A DNA stretch of 64,000 nt from Pilasporangium apinafurcum (Eukaryota; Oomycota; Peronosporomycetes; Pythiales; Pythiaceae): positions 247,644-311,643 of the forward strand of contig BCKE01000040.1 of the NCBI GenBank assembly GCA_001600495.1, in the 5' to 3' direction. Below the pieces are notes generated by a model. That model was given only the letters and a program-made list of their open reading frames with translations. It was not told where the DNA came from and searched no databases. Shown here one piece after another: positions 23,851 through 35,648 of the stretch (position 1 is the stretch's first letter; every line of letters begins with the position of its first letter). The translations under genes and the position numbers were made by a program.

Positions 23851-24223
23851 TACCTTAAAGTCATTTCAATACATTAAAAAGGGAAATAGTCAGAAATACA
23901 TAGTTGCATGTTATACATGCGTAAAGGAAGAAAGTAAAAAGATGATCGTAATCAGATTAGGAAAACATGCATTTAAAGAGAGCTTAGATGTAGTGGTAGC
24001 GAACTAAGTTCTCCATCTAATTCACTTTTCATTTTGGCTTCAAGTTACCACCTCCGCCTACCAACATCCATTTAAGTCAGTATATTTTAACCAATCAAAA
24101 AACATATATATACTATTTTCGTCCAATTAGAGATCGATAAAATTAGTAAATGTCACAGTAACAAATACAGAGATTCACAGTGGAAAAACCGTATTTGTAG
24201 AACCTGTTCGGGTTGGATAAATA

Positions 24224-24272
24224 ATCATACCCATAAACTTATGGGTATGATATGTAATGGAGACCCATCACA
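24224..24272. repeat. Perfect 13-bp inverted repeat beside a TGTAATGG palindrome
   Basis: ATCATACCCATAA (24224-24236) and TTATGGGTATGAT (24239-24251) are perfect inverse copies separated by two bases. Directly next to it, 24253-24272 is TGTAATGG-AGAC-CCATCACA, a near-copy of the core palindrome at 11647. Confidence 0.5.
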
Positions 24273-25102
24273 TTCTTGCTCACACTGGTTTTTTTCCTTA
24301 CTTCATCGGGTACAATAGGATATGTGCACAGAGTCATCGGATCGATCCGAAGAGAAATTACAGTCGCTACAGTAGAACCTCCGGATCAATACACGGACTT
24401 TAGCATAGTGCAGCATTTATCCGATGCACATGAGCAACTCCGGTGATAGTTAATGAAGAGCTTGATTCGCTGCTATGGTAGATACAGACTTAGCTGAGGA
24501 TTGGAGACAGTATTGGTTGAAACCGCAAGTTAGTGACCAAGTGTGATTCTTGGGCTCGGATCCGATTCGGGTTGACGGAGTTGGTAGATATCTGCGTGAT
24601 TGAGAAATTACATGACTCTGATCACCTTCATCAATGCTAACGCTAGACGTCGAGACTTGCCATCTATGGTTCGATACGAGTCTTCGACGTTGCTAGTGCT
24701 TAATCATAGATGCAACAAGAATCTTAATCTGTTGAAGTTTGGAGTTGAGAAAGACTGAAAGAAACTGAACGTGACACTTGGACAGCTTCTTACAGACTTG
24801 ATGGCTCGTTAGATTGATGATACAAAGAGAAGTGAGACTGGCAAAGAGAACTAAGACTAAAAACACACTCATAGGTGAATGATTTCCAACCATTCGCTCG
24901 CACGTATTCAATGCGCTTGCTCGTTACATGTTTGCTTCGACGTACACATTGTACAGAAAAAAGAGAAAGCGATCTAAACACTGCATCACCTAGCAAGATG
25001 ACACTAGGAACAAGTGGCCAAGTAGATAATTGGAAGTGTGTAAGAGTTGACACTTTATCTTCTAACTGGCGCACCAATCTACAGCATTAGAATTCTGGAC
25101 AT

Positions 25103-26494
25103 TCATTCATCTTTTGGTTTCTGCGATTTATACAACGACCCAATCACTGGCTGCTGTAAAACGTTAGGGATGGCACCCTCTTGTAGCGGCAAAGCGCTGT
25201 CATCAACAGCAGCTTCATCTGGACTTGCACATGTACCGTCTGTTGCAATAAGAGACTCTAGGAACTGCCGAAGTACTTCAAAGTACTGATCTCCTCCACG
25301 CAGCCACGTGTCATTGTGGGTACCATTTTTAACGGCGTACCAAACTGCATTGACACTTGACGACGCCAATGCATGCAACTTGATCATATGGTGATGAGGC
25401 ACCAATTCGTCTTGCATGCCTGCGATAAACAAAATTGGCTGTTTCAGATTTGGGATGATGCGCTCACTGTTCCAATCGATCCGAAGTACTAGGGCTTTGA
25501 AATACGCCAAGAAAGGCATGAGCGCATCCACCATCAACGAAATATTGAGGAACGTATTTTCCAAAATAACCGCAGCAACCTAGTTTGTACCATATCAGCA
25601 CCAAAGCACAGTGAAATAAATGTTTAGCGTATAGTAACCTCCATTCCCTCTGTTCACTCACCCGTGAGGAAGCTTTCTCGGCTAAGTAGAGCGAAACTGC
25701 ACCGCCAAGAGAACGGCCAAAGAGCACAATCTTGGTTGTGTCGATATCTGATCGAGCGTGCAATGCATCCAACGCTGCCTGAAGTCACGTAACATGCACC
25801 CATGAACCAAAATGAACCACATCGTGAGCAAGGCAAGGATTTCTTTTCCTACATAACACGAACAGCAGAAATATATACCTCTGCATCGAGTTGCAATCCA
25901 GCTTCATTAGGTTCACCCTCACTGTGCCCAAAGCCACGATAATCAACAAGCAAGATATTCACGCCGACTTTCCGGTACAGTTGGACTGCATTTGGTAAAC
26001 GATAGCCTATGTCTATAAAGCATGACCAAACATCACACAATCAGCCTAACACATAACAACATCGACAATCTGCACATGGCTCAATTGAACATCTAATCGT
26101 ACTTCCTGCGTTCCCATGGAAGAACACGAGCGTCGGACGGATCTCGTGATCGGGCTGTTTCATCAACCACGCATGGATTCGCACGCCATCTTTCGCAGTA
26201 ATCATCAAATCTTCATAATCAATACCAAACTCGCCTGGATTTCGATAGCCTAACTCAACGAAAACAAATGAAAGGCATTATGCATTGACACCATTTTGCT
26301 CGACAGATGGAAGTTGTGATTGTTCATGTACCGCGTGGGTTATCTTTAGTAAATTTCGATGCACCAGGGATCGTAGGGAAGTAGAGCAGCTTGTCCTGAT
26401 ACATGTAGAGCAGCAGCAGCGCCCCCGCGCAGAGCGTTCCTCCTGTGTAGACTACATTCAGCAAGTACGATGTCCAAGTTGAGCTTTCTGCCAT
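25103..26494 (-). CDS. ABHD13/Bem46-like alpha/beta hydrolase
   Basis: Five exons: 26494-26332, 26249-26103, 26012-25879, 25778-25662, 25579-25103; 345 aa, close to the usual length (about 337). A membrane-anchor helix is at about 18-36 (TLCAGALLLLYMY), followed by the lipase/hydrolase fold: oxyanion-region motif FFHGNAGNIGYRLPNA (restored across an intron), DYRGFGHSEG, nucleophile elbow GRSLGG with Ser171, acid Asp244 in AGMQDELVP, and His275 in NGTHNDTW. The family is membrane-anchored, probably ER-facing; natural substrates are not established. The C-terminal 60 residues are acidic and low in conservation. All introns are GT-AG and under 100 bp. The 3-prime end borders the repeat island. 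Confidence 0.9.
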
Positions 26495-26769
26495 TGTAGC
26501 TGTCTATCAAATTGGCATTGTCAAACCCAAACTAAACACTTTTTTTCAGATTTACTATTATAGCCGATTTATACAGCGTTATTTACCGTTACAGTCAAAA
26601 TCTGGTCTGTTAAAATATTCTGTAAAAAATAGAATTACAATTTAGGAATATTCTGTTTTTGGCTGCTGCTGTTCCTTTTTGCGTGCTTTTTCGTCCACAA
26701 GGGTTGTTGCGTGTGAAGGCTTCTTGCTTGATAATCTACGTTTCCCTCTCTCGCTTTCTCTGTGCTAAA

Positions 26770-27591
<822 letters not shown>

Positions 27592-28144
27592 GATGATAGC
27601 CCCAGGTTCTTGTGCACGTGTTTCCTGTTTTGCTCAGCTATCAATACGAAGAATGTTCACTGTCTTGTGGCAGCCAAGAAAAGGATCTCACTCGCCCTTC
27701 CAGCAAGAAAGGGAGAGCGAGAAGAGCAACGGGAAAGGGTCAGTTTCTGCAGCCTGGCGTTACCATTTCCATATTCGAAAGGGCGTTTTCGCGTTGTTCT
27801 AAATTTATGGAAAGAAACACTAAAATATATATAACCCACAGTGTTTCTATAAATAAAATTGACTATTCCCATCCGTAAGCGCAAACTGGAGTGATCTGAA
27901 GATATCAAGGGATCAAAAATGGTGAACCAAAGGATCAGATAAAAAAGACAGCGAGGTGCACATGTTTGAAGAAAGAACCCAGTGAAGAAGATCTTTATTT
28001 AATTAAATAGGATGACGTTGCATTGAAGAGCTGTCGATGGATCGACAACATACAACTACAAGCAGACAACAGGTTGAAGAACACGATGACGCATGTCATC
28101 CACAGATGGATGGACGATGCGTACGCAATGGCTGCTAATCGTCT
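27592..28144. other. Intergenic, upstream of the Rac gene
   Basis: Contains the 5-prime flank of the Rac gene and the 3-prime flank of the BLOC1S2-like gene. Overlapping short frames in several phases at 27,600-27,900 show no conserved motif and are not called. Confidence 0.4.
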
Positions 28145-28740
28145 TTAATTCAACCTGACTTCGTTAAATTTGGTCTCTACAATTTTGTGTCGGGATGAGA
28201 GGTACGGAATGGAGTGAGCAATGATTTTCACGACAGCACAAAATACGTGAGACAACCCCACTTACGTAAGGAGTTTGTGTACTGCTCCAGTTGATCGACC
28301 ATGTCCTCGAGCTCCGTGAGTTCTTCGTCAATATTGTCAATTGCCTGCATCTTTTCTTCCATTGCCCCAGCTTTTATCAAACACACATATATACACTTAC
28401 GATAAGTAACAGCTCCTCCCCACCAGACTGCTCCCTCCTCAATACAACGAGACATTCAAATGTATACCTTTTGCTTTGATCACCTTAGACAGTTTACCAA
28501 TACTCTGCGCTTCCTTCTTCATCTTGATATACTTCCGATCAATTTTCAACACGACGTACTGGAGCAATTCCATCGACGCCAAGGAGCCTAGTCCACCTAT
28601 ACAGTCAGAAAATCAACCCAACACGCCTACACATCTCTATAGTCGATCGCACCTGAAAGCTGAGCGCCGACGTAGGCTGTCACTTGCTCACATACGCGCT
28701 GCGTAAGCTCGCGAAGCTCTGCTGCCTCGGCTTTCTCCAT
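28145..28740 (-). CDS. BLOC-1 subunit 2-like coiled-coil protein
   Basis: Four short exons: 28740-28653, 28596-28468, 28370-28266, 28176-28145; 117 aa. The protein is almost entirely helical: an N-terminal helix (ELRELTQRVCEQVTAYVG), a central SLASMELLQYVVLKIDRKYI with KKEAQSIGKLSK, and a C-terminal coiled coil ELTELEDMVDQLEQYTNSL. Order, size and the ...Y.. ...L..I..IE..V..LE...Y...L pattern match BLOC-1 subunit 2 (about 100-140 aa), which acts in endosome-to-lysosome trafficking. Such small coiled-coil proteins are hard to assign by eye, so another complex subunit is possible. All junctions are GT-AG and keep frame; the last exon gives only about ten residues and is the least certain. Confidence 0.6.
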
Positions 28741-29048
28741 GACCGTTTGCTTCACTGAACCTCGCACCGGTTTTTTTTACACTCCCTTTTTACGGGGTCA
28801 AAAAAGTAAAAAACACAAGACCACACACGTCACAGATTTGAGACAGGTGTAATCTTTCTCACACGTCACAGGTTTTGATACATCTACGAGCACAATGAAC
28901 TTCACTGCTTGCCTAGCAAGTTTACAAGGGGCAATGTAAGTAGCACTTAGTTGGCTATCTCTGCTAATACGAGCGATAGGTGGTTAGATCTACTAGAATA
29001 ATAACGGAGCGTTGCTTCCAATCAACTGGACTTCTCTGATGCGATTGA

Positions 29049-30818
29049 TTACATGGAATCACTTCGTCGCTTTACGATGCTTTCGTAACGAGGTGTGAAC
29101 TGCCCATATGGACCATACATACTGGCGACCGGAGATGAAATATACATCGGAGAGTTATCCATAGCTGCCGTGGGGGAGGCAGAAAAACTTGGATTGCGTC
29201 GATATGGTACTGGTGCTTTCCAAGGGTCTCGATTCCAAGGCACTAAACTCCACTCGACATTTGGAAGTTGAAGAAATCGGCGTAGAGTTGGTTCGGCTGT
29301 AATTGGGATATTTTGGTCTAAAATACCGAGAAAATGCATTTGAAGGATCTTTTCCAGAAAAGCTTGCAAATGAGCCGCTCGTCTTTCTAGAAACCTTGCG
29401 GATAGCGACCGAAAAAACGTCTTGGGTGGTAAAAGCTTCCGAATTTGCAAGGCGGGAATTTTTGACTCAATTTTTCGTACTAATTCGTCAAATTCTGAAT
29501 AGCGGCGATCAACATTTGTAATTTCCACACCTCCATGAGCATAGGAGAGAATACTGACAGCGAAATTGGCATGGCCATCAGCTATTGAGATACCAGATAT
29601 CTCGACAGTAAACGCGCCATCAATGAAGGTAGAATCCTGCCATTCGCACGGGGTAACAAAGTGGATACATTTACTCGGGGAGCTTTTCGCAGTCGGAGTT
29701 GCACGACTCAGGCGGAAGCGGTCACTTTGAGATCGCTGGTAGCGGCACGCAAGATCAAATGCATCTCCTGTATGGCTAAAAGAGCGCACCATTCCAGCCC
29801 CAATTGGCGACATACCGGAGTGTCGGTTCTTGAATTGTCCAGCAGAATGAGTGTCGACATCAAGCCATTCGCTGGGGAGCATGGGTCTACTATCTTTCCC
29901 TTCAATCCTTGCATCACAGGAGCTGGTTGAAATCATGGCAGGATCTCCATAGCCCAAGGAAAGATCAAGGAATTCACGCACGATCAGGTTTTTGACCACC
30001 GGTTCAGTCAGAGTAACGAGACGATTAAATCCGATCTCTGATATACTGAGCAAATAACTCAAAAACACAGTCACTGCCTCGCCATATCCATCCAGTGCAC
30101 TTTGAGCATGTGCACCCAGTAGCGATGAAAACCTCGGCAGCATATCCACGAGTCTATGGCCCACGTATCTCATGGTCATAGCTTTCGCAAAGCGAATCAG
30201 TTCATGTTGCGACCGCTCAACGTGCTTAACATAATATTTTCGCCGCGAATTATCCTCAATATGTACGCCATCACGTATTGCCTTCACGCAAGAGCAAATG
30301 ATCGCGAGTCGGAAGCAAATCTCACCATTCTTCAGAGATACAGATGCCATCTTGACAGTGAAATCACCTGGGGAAGCAAACACTGGAGACCACGATTGCG
30401 GTTGACAAAAAACCTGGTAAAAGCCGACATGATGCTCTGGAATGGCCATTTCATCTTTATCATACTTGGAATCCCAGGCTTTGTTCTTCGAGTTGCCTGG
30501 TCGCGCCAAAGTCCAATAGCTTGGCTCATATTTTGAAAATACTCGCTGGTCTACCGCGAGTGGTGCAACTTGCGCCGCTATATTGTCGTATTCATTCATC
30601 GCCGTGTCCAATCGACGAAAGGGACCGCACTGGTTTTCACTTGCGGAATGTCGCCACATTCGATTAGGACCGTCACTGCCTTCGTTTGACTGCGTTCTCG
30701 GTTGAAACCATGAGGTGCCACGCCGTGGTAAAATCGTCTCATATGAAGGTTGTGGTTGCTGGGCGGCGGGAGGCTCGACCGTCGACGTCGATTCTCGTCC
30801 ACATGCCAAGATGAACAT
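29049..30818 (-). CDS. PX-domain protein (phosphoinositide-binding)
   Basis: Single exon from ATG 30818, 589 aa. The frame is open further upstream but no earlier ATG is present. Residues about 390-505 form a PX domain: DRRYSEFDEL carries the Arg-Tyr pair that contacts phosphoinositide, followed by LLPPKTFF and FLERRAAHLQAFLEKIL. Residues about 120-270 contain a second stretch (DFTVKMASVSLKNGEICFRL, then a helical block) that could be a divergent second PX-like domain. The ends are low-complexity and rich in S and P. It is likely to bind endosomal or plasma membranes; no BAR, kinase or RGS domain is seen, so it is not a standard sorting nexin. The partner or cargo is unknown. Confidence 0.75.
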   Translation of the reverse strand: MFILACGRESTSTVEPPAAQQPQPSYETILPRRGTSWFQPRTQSNEGSDGPNRMWRHSASENQCGPFRRLDTAMNEYDNIAAQVAPLAVDQRVFSKYEPSYWTLARPGNSKNKAWDSKYDKDEMAIPEHHVGFYQVFCQPQSWSPVFASPGDFTVKMASVSLKNGEICFRLAIICSCVKAIRDGVHIEDNSRRKYYVKHVERSQHELIRFAKAMTMRYVGHRLVDMLPRFSSLLGAHAQSALDGYGEAVTVFLSYLLSISEIGFNRLVTLTEPVVKNLIVREFLDLSLGYGDPAMISTSSCDARIEGKDSRPMLPSEWLDVDTHSAGQFKNRHSGMSPIGAGMVRSFSHTGDAFDLACRYQRSQSDRFRLSRATPTAKSSPSKCIHFVTPCEWQDSTFIDGAFTVEISGISIADGHANFAVSILSYAHGGVEITNVDRRYSEFDELVRKIESKIPALQIRKLLPPKTFFRSLSARFLERRAAHLQAFLEKILQMHFLGILDQNIPITAEPTLRRFLQLPNVEWSLVPWNRDPWKAPVPYRRNPSFSASPTAAMDNSPMYISSPVASMYGPYGQFTPRYESIVKRRSDSM

Positions 30819-31470
30819 GGCTCTCCCTTTGCGAAAGGAAAGAACGGACGCCCCACCGCACTTCTTGTGATGGCTGCCACTATGGAAGAAGAAGAAATAA
30901 TACTGCACTTTACATAGTAGCAACGATCAGCTGCTTCATCTCTTTGTTTGATTCAACGGTCACATATTACCTGAGAAAGTGTGCGAAAACGAGCAATTCT
31001 ATACAAAACATTAAACACACGTATCTTTTTTACGAGTCCGTTTCACCCACTTCTCACTAGCCAGAAAAAGCAGCATGTTCTGGCCGAATTTTCTCGGCAT
31101 CACCTAGATAATCGCGCGTCTCCTCGACCACGTAAGCGAATCGAAGACTGTAGCTATCTACTTGGTTACCTAACCAGTCACGCACATGCCTTGCTACGTT
31201 CTTCCTTGCCGACCTGCCATTCGTTGGCTGCGCACCTTCCTGCATTTTCTCTTTTCAACTTCAACAGAGCTGTATGCGTGTACTATTTACGAAGAAACAT
31301 AAGGCCACCAACGAAAAGGTACACTATAAAAATCAGGTGAGGAGTCGGCGTCACCAGGAAGCGCTTGGCGACGGACGCCATCAGTTACAGTCCACACCGA
31401 AAGCGTCAACGTCAAAGTCATTGCTAGAATCTCTAGCACAATCCACTTAACAAAAGCGAAGCGACAGAAC
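30819..31470. promoter_or_regulatory. Divergent intergenic region between PX gene and claudin-like gene
   Basis: The PX gene reads left and the claudin-like gene reads right from this 650-bp interval, so it should hold both promoters. No named motif can be assigned with confidence. Small frames here are not protein-like. Confidence 0.4.
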
Positions 31471-32208
31471 ATGGGATGCACTGGTGCAGGGCTCGTGGCG
31501 ATCTGCGTGCTATTCGCGGGGGTCGTTTTAAATATCGTGTCGTTCATATTGCCTTTGTGGAGCACCAGCACAGTCGTCAATAAGTCTTTATCGGACTCGG
31601 TGAATGCCGTTGATTTTACCGCAGGTGTGTGGGGATATTGCACAGACGTGGTGCTGACATCATTAGAGAGCAATGCGAACGTCTCGTTCAACCATTGCTA
31701 TCTCTTCCACACCTCCACGGACGTGGATCTCTCTGATATTGATGTCTCCTTGGCACGAAACTTTTCTGACCTGAGCATCTGTAATGGGTACACCACGGCT
31801 TCAAAAACCAACAATCAATCTGAATACACAACCGAATTGGCGACGCTTGCTGGCTTGGACGCTGAGCAATTCGAGCTCTTCGTCGACAAGAGTTGCAGTG
31901 CGCTTGGATCCGCGACACTAAGTTTCGCAGTGATCAGCATGTCAACTGGTGTATTTGCGTTCATTTTGCTGTTACTGGGAATTATGTGTTGCAAGACCAA
32001 GTCGGCGATCATTGCGATTGGGAAATACGTGACGATCATTGCGTTGCTTTCGACCGTGTTGACGTTCTTTTTGTGGTTGGCGCAGATACATCCGCTTGGC
32101 AAGAAAGACGACGTCAACCTCGCTGGTTCGTTCATTCTCAGTGTGCTTTCAGGATTTCTCTACCTTATCACCATTCTTCTCGTGGCGCGTCATGCTGCCT
32201 TGTATTAA
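31471..32208 (+). CDS. Claudin-like four-helix membrane protein, copy 1
   Basis: Single exon, 245 aa. Four hydrophobic helices at about 6-28, 148-170, 182-204 and 218-240, with a long extracellular loop between helices 1 and 2. That loop has Trp30 right after helix 1 (LPLW), then GVWGYC (52-57) and Cys76, the same order and nearly the same spacing as the claudin/PMP22 signature (W, GxW, C, C). The loop carries several N-glycosylation sequons. The protein is longer than a typical claudin loop allows. Claudin-fold proteins line paracellular junctions in animals; a role in an oomycete is unknown. A paralogue lies 266 bp downstream in the same orientation. Confidence 0.65.
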   Translation: MGCTGAGLVAICVLFAGVVLNIVSFILPLWSTSTVVNKSLSDSVNAVDFTAGVWGYCTDVVLTSLESNANVSFNHCYLFHTSTDVDLSDIDVSLARNFSDLSICNGYTTASKTNNQSEYTTELATLAGLDAEQFELFVDKSCSALGSATLSFAVISMSTGVFAFILLLLGIMCCKTKSAIIAIGKYVTIIALLSTVLTFFLWLAQIHPLGKKDDVNLAGSFILSVLSGFLYLITILLVARHAALY

Positions 32209-32474
32209 GCAGTGCTCGTCAGTCTTTATTGTACACAGCATGCATGAAGTAAGGTTGGTGGTAATAGTAAGTGACTGCTTATTGAATAATTTTTTGATCC
32301 TTGTGTATGAGGTAACATCCATGATATATCTTATTTAACCTTGATGAGGTTGATTGATGGAAGGATGCAAAAGGTGCATCTCATTCAAATCAAATAATTT
32401 ACCCATGATCAGTTTACAATTTGCTTCGGATTCTCTGACTCCTCGTTTCATCAATTCTTCTTGCAAGTGTCACG

Positions 32475-33224
32475 ATGAAATGCAGTGTTGCCGGGATCAT
32501 TTCTCTCTGTGTACTCTACGTCGCCGTGGCATTAAGTGTCGTGTCGACGATCTTGCCGCTCTGGAGCAGCACGCACTTTGAACGTTCAGGAGAAAATGAT
32601 GATTACATGAAGATCGCGTCGTTCACGGCCGGGGTTTGGGGGTTCTGTGCTGACGCACAGATCAAGTCAAACAAGACCACCAGCGAAAACAATACACTGG
32701 CATTTGAGCATTGCTACTTTTATCATACGTCTACTGTGTACGAAGTGCCCAAAGTCGGCGAAAATACGTTCAATTTCGTGGACGATAGCGTCTGCAATGG
32801 GTACAATCACGCGCGCGACGAAGGGGAAACAAAGCGAATTGAGTACGCCGAACGCTTTGCAAATATCACAGAACAAGACGCCGTTCAGTTTGATCGCTTT
32901 CTGAAGCGGTCCTGCGGAGTGGTTGGCAACCTGACGCTCATTTTCGGATTCTTCGGTGCAATCTGTGGAGTGTTTGCCGTAATCGCACTTACTATAGGGA
33001 TCACATGCTTCAGGAGCAAATCCCGCTTGTTTAGTACCGCTATGTGGATCTCCGCGGCTGCGTTTGTGTGTACGACAATTGCGTTTGCTGTCTGGATCGC
33101 ACAGATCCACCCGCTCAAGGATGCGCATCTTAATGGGTCGTTTGTACTCAGCGTCCTCGCCGCTATGCTCTATCTCAACACTGTCGTGCTCGTGGGGCGC
33201 CACAATATCGTGTCTAAAACCTAA
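32475..33224 (+). CDS. Claudin-like four-helix membrane protein, copy 2
   Basis: Single exon, 249 aa, tandem paralogue of the gene at 31471. It shares Trp30 after helix 1 (STILPLW), GVWGFC, the H-C-Y-F-YHTST segment that follows, VCNGY, a conserved Cys in KRSCG before helix 2, and WIAQIHPL between helices 3 and 4. Helices lie at about 6-28, 150-172, 188-208 and 222-243. Two cysteines after helix 2 or nearby (ITCF) could be lipidated. The pair arose by local duplication and has diverged mainly in the extracellular loop, consistent with different partners or relaxed constraint. Function unknown. Confidence 0.65.
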   Translation: MKCSVAGIISLCVLYVAVALSVVSTILPLWSSTHFERSGENDDYMKIASFTAGVWGFCADAQIKSNKTTSENNTLAFEHCYFYHTSTVYEVPKVGENTFNFVDDSVCNGYNHARDEGETKRIEYAERFANITEQDAVQFDRFLKRSCGVVGNLTLIFGFFGAICGVFAVIALTIGITCFRSKSRLFSTAMWISAAAFVCTTIAFAVWIAQIHPLKDAHLNGSFVLSVLAAMLYLNTVVLVGRHNIVSKT

Positions 33225-33538
33225 TGAGAAAGCTTAAACTTTACAGGCATGCGTTGCTTACCTTGGTACTAAATAAATGACATACTACATGGGTGTCTTT
33301 GCTGCTCTTCCTTTTTCCTTGTTGCGTCTGACTTCTGTGAATAGCTCAAATTCTGTCATGACACTATTTAGCGTATATAGGCAGCGTCACAAAAGTGATC
33401 ATCTACACCTGATTTTAGTGTTCATCTTACCATAACGACACGTATTTGTATTGTGAGGAGCTACGTGCGCATTACACATTGATACGAGGCAGAGTAGGGG
33501 AAGCAAGGACAAACAGAGTTTTATTTGCAGGGAGAAGG

Positions 33539-35648
33539 ATGTTGGTCAAGTATCCCATTATGGGTCTATCCTACGCCCGCGGGTACTTCGCGATCTGCGG
33601 TGGCGGTGGGTCGTTGAAGTCAGGTATCAAGAATACAGTCGTAAGTAACACTGCATGAATGAATGCCTCATGGCAGATGAGCACCTATAGAAATTGCGGA
33701 TGCGATGAACGTGGAAGGAGTTTTAAAGCTGACAATCGTGTCGTGTGTCTATTATCTATCGCACTTATGCTTATAGGATATTTACCAGTTGTCCGAGACG
33801 GACCCAAGTGGGTTTACGAAAGAGATTTCAGTGGAAACGGGCACGGAACTGGCTTCGGGGGTGTCTTTCTCACATGATGTGTGTCCAGCATCGCTATTGT
33901 AATTGTGGTAAATGGAAAATATGATACTGAAATTGATCATGCATGTACTTATAGGGCCAGCTGATTGCCGTGTCCGTGAACGCAGCGTGTTGGATCTTTG
34001 AATTGGACAAGCAAGACAAGAAAATGACGTTGCTGGTGGAATTTCGTACGGATTTTGCCGAAGTCGAGAGCTCGCAGGTACCTTTTTGCTCCAAGGAATA
34101 TATTAATTGAAAGAAGCTAATGTCTCGTTATGCAATTACGGATGCTATTATACTAGTCATGCGCCTGTTTTGTGGGCAATTCGACCATCTTGACCGGTGG
34201 AGAAGACGGGGTTGTAAGGGTTTGGCGCTTGAGTCGAGAACCATCACCACTAGAGAAAGGAGCAGGCACAGCCCCTGCATTAGATTGCTCCGAATCAAGT
34301 GGGGGATCGCTCGTAGGGCAGCCAAAGCTGGGTGATACAGCTATCAATGGGAACAATCTCGTCACACTCACGCGAGAATATCGAGGTCATTGCAAACGCA
34401 TCCGTGAAATTCACATCGATCCTTCGCATCGCAATCTTGTGGTTTCTAGCTCTGAAGATCAGTCGTGCCACCTTTGGCGTCTCACAGAGGTCACTACGAT
34501 CTGCAAATTCTCCAAAGACGACGCTCTTGACATCGCCTTTCAAAGTCTTCGCATCAAACCACCCACAGGTCCACGAAAGCATCAATTCCGATGTGCGCGC
34601 TTTGCAAACAGTGGAAGAAGATTATATACAGTGCTCACTCCTGCACGCGGGGATTCCATTCTCATTAAGTGGAGACCCGAGACGATTTGCCAAGTGAACG
34701 AGGACCAATGGACTTGGGTGGTTGAGGCAGCTGCCATTGCGGGTGATAAACCCGTCGCGAGTCTGTGCATCAGCCACGATGACCAATTTGTGTGCACTGC
34801 TGCTGTTTCGGGAGAGATTAAGATGTTTTCGACAGCCAATTTACATCTGTACAGGAAGCGTTCAACCGAGCAACACTCGTTTGCGATCACGGGGATGAGT
34901 TTTGCGCCATCCGCGGATAAGAAAGCAAGGATCTGCCATCTGGTCAGTGGTGGCGCTGACAAGCATCTGCTTCGTCATGACATCCCACTGGAAGGCGGAG
35001 AAATTGGGTCTGGAGCCGAAGCATTGGTGGACGCTGTTGGGCGAATTGCCGGTGTAATTACGCGCCTTGGGCTTGGGGTGGTGATGGTTGCGACGTTGCT
35101 GTTTATTCTCTTGCTATTTATTCACGCTGACAAGTCCATGTTGATGGAAGGGCCCTTGAGTGGGTTTGATGTAAGTTCTGCTTGGTTTCGATTTTAGTAA
35201 GATTTTGCTATTGTGTTTTTATACCAACGTGCATGAACTTGTTTTCAGGATCTGGCTGAGCTGCAATTCGGTTCATCGGATGCGCTGGTAACTGTCGGTG
35301 CGACAGTATTGAGCATTTTACTCACGTGGATCATTACCAGTCATTCGTCGGTGACGAGTGCATTCTTCTGGAATGGATTGCTTTTCCTTCTCTCCGGTCT
35401 GGTATCGTTTTTCGTCGCTGTCTCGCCGGATCTACAATTGAACTGGCAAACGGGGGATGAAGTTTTTGATGAACTGCTAGGTACGTTCGAGGACCGTGCG
35501 CCAGCTTGTTGAGGCGGAAAACAAGCCATTATGATTTTCTAATATCTGTTGGGTTGTATTTTAACCAGACTACAAGATTTCAATCATTTTTGGTGGCTGC
35601 AGCATCCTCTTCTTGTTCATCCATTCCTTCCTGGCGCTGATGCTTTAA
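33539..35648 (+). CDS. SEC12/PREB-like WD40 ER membrane protein
   Basis: Six exons: 33539-33640, 33777-33878, 33955-34077, 34157-35170, 35249-35480, 35569-35648; 550 aa. SEC12 activates the GTPase SAR1 at the ER to start COPII coat assembly. The N-terminus has the family loop CGGGGSLKSGIKNTV (K+-binding, catalytic loop), then beta-propeller blades such as TGGEDGVVRVWRL, HCKRIREIHIDP with SSSEDQSCHLWRL, and VSGGADKHLLRHD. A membrane helix follows at about 365-385 (VVMVATLLFILLLFI). Unusually, exons 5 and 6 add three more hydrophobic segments (LVTVGATVLSILLTWI, LLFLLSGLVSFFVAV, IIFGGCSILFLFIHSF); standard SEC12 has one helix. If intron 4 is not spliced, the protein ends shortly after exon 4. 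Exon 2 was found by frame continuity and carries IYQLSETDPSG and VSFSHD. Confidence 0.75.

Larger units (their letters stand above)
22633..25102. other. Gene-free stretch with foldback sequences
   Basis: No gene is supported. Small minus-strand frames (for example 22590-22778 and 24790-25077) lack family motifs. The stretch holds the foldback at 23764-23850 and the hairpins at 24224-24272. It ends at the 3-prime end of the ABHD13-like gene. Confidence 0.4.

Noticed and set aside
33641-33954. One 314-bp intron in the SEC12-like gene
   Set aside because: An internal exon (33777-33878) fits frame and splice sites and restores IYQLSETDPSG and VSFSHD, so there are two introns.
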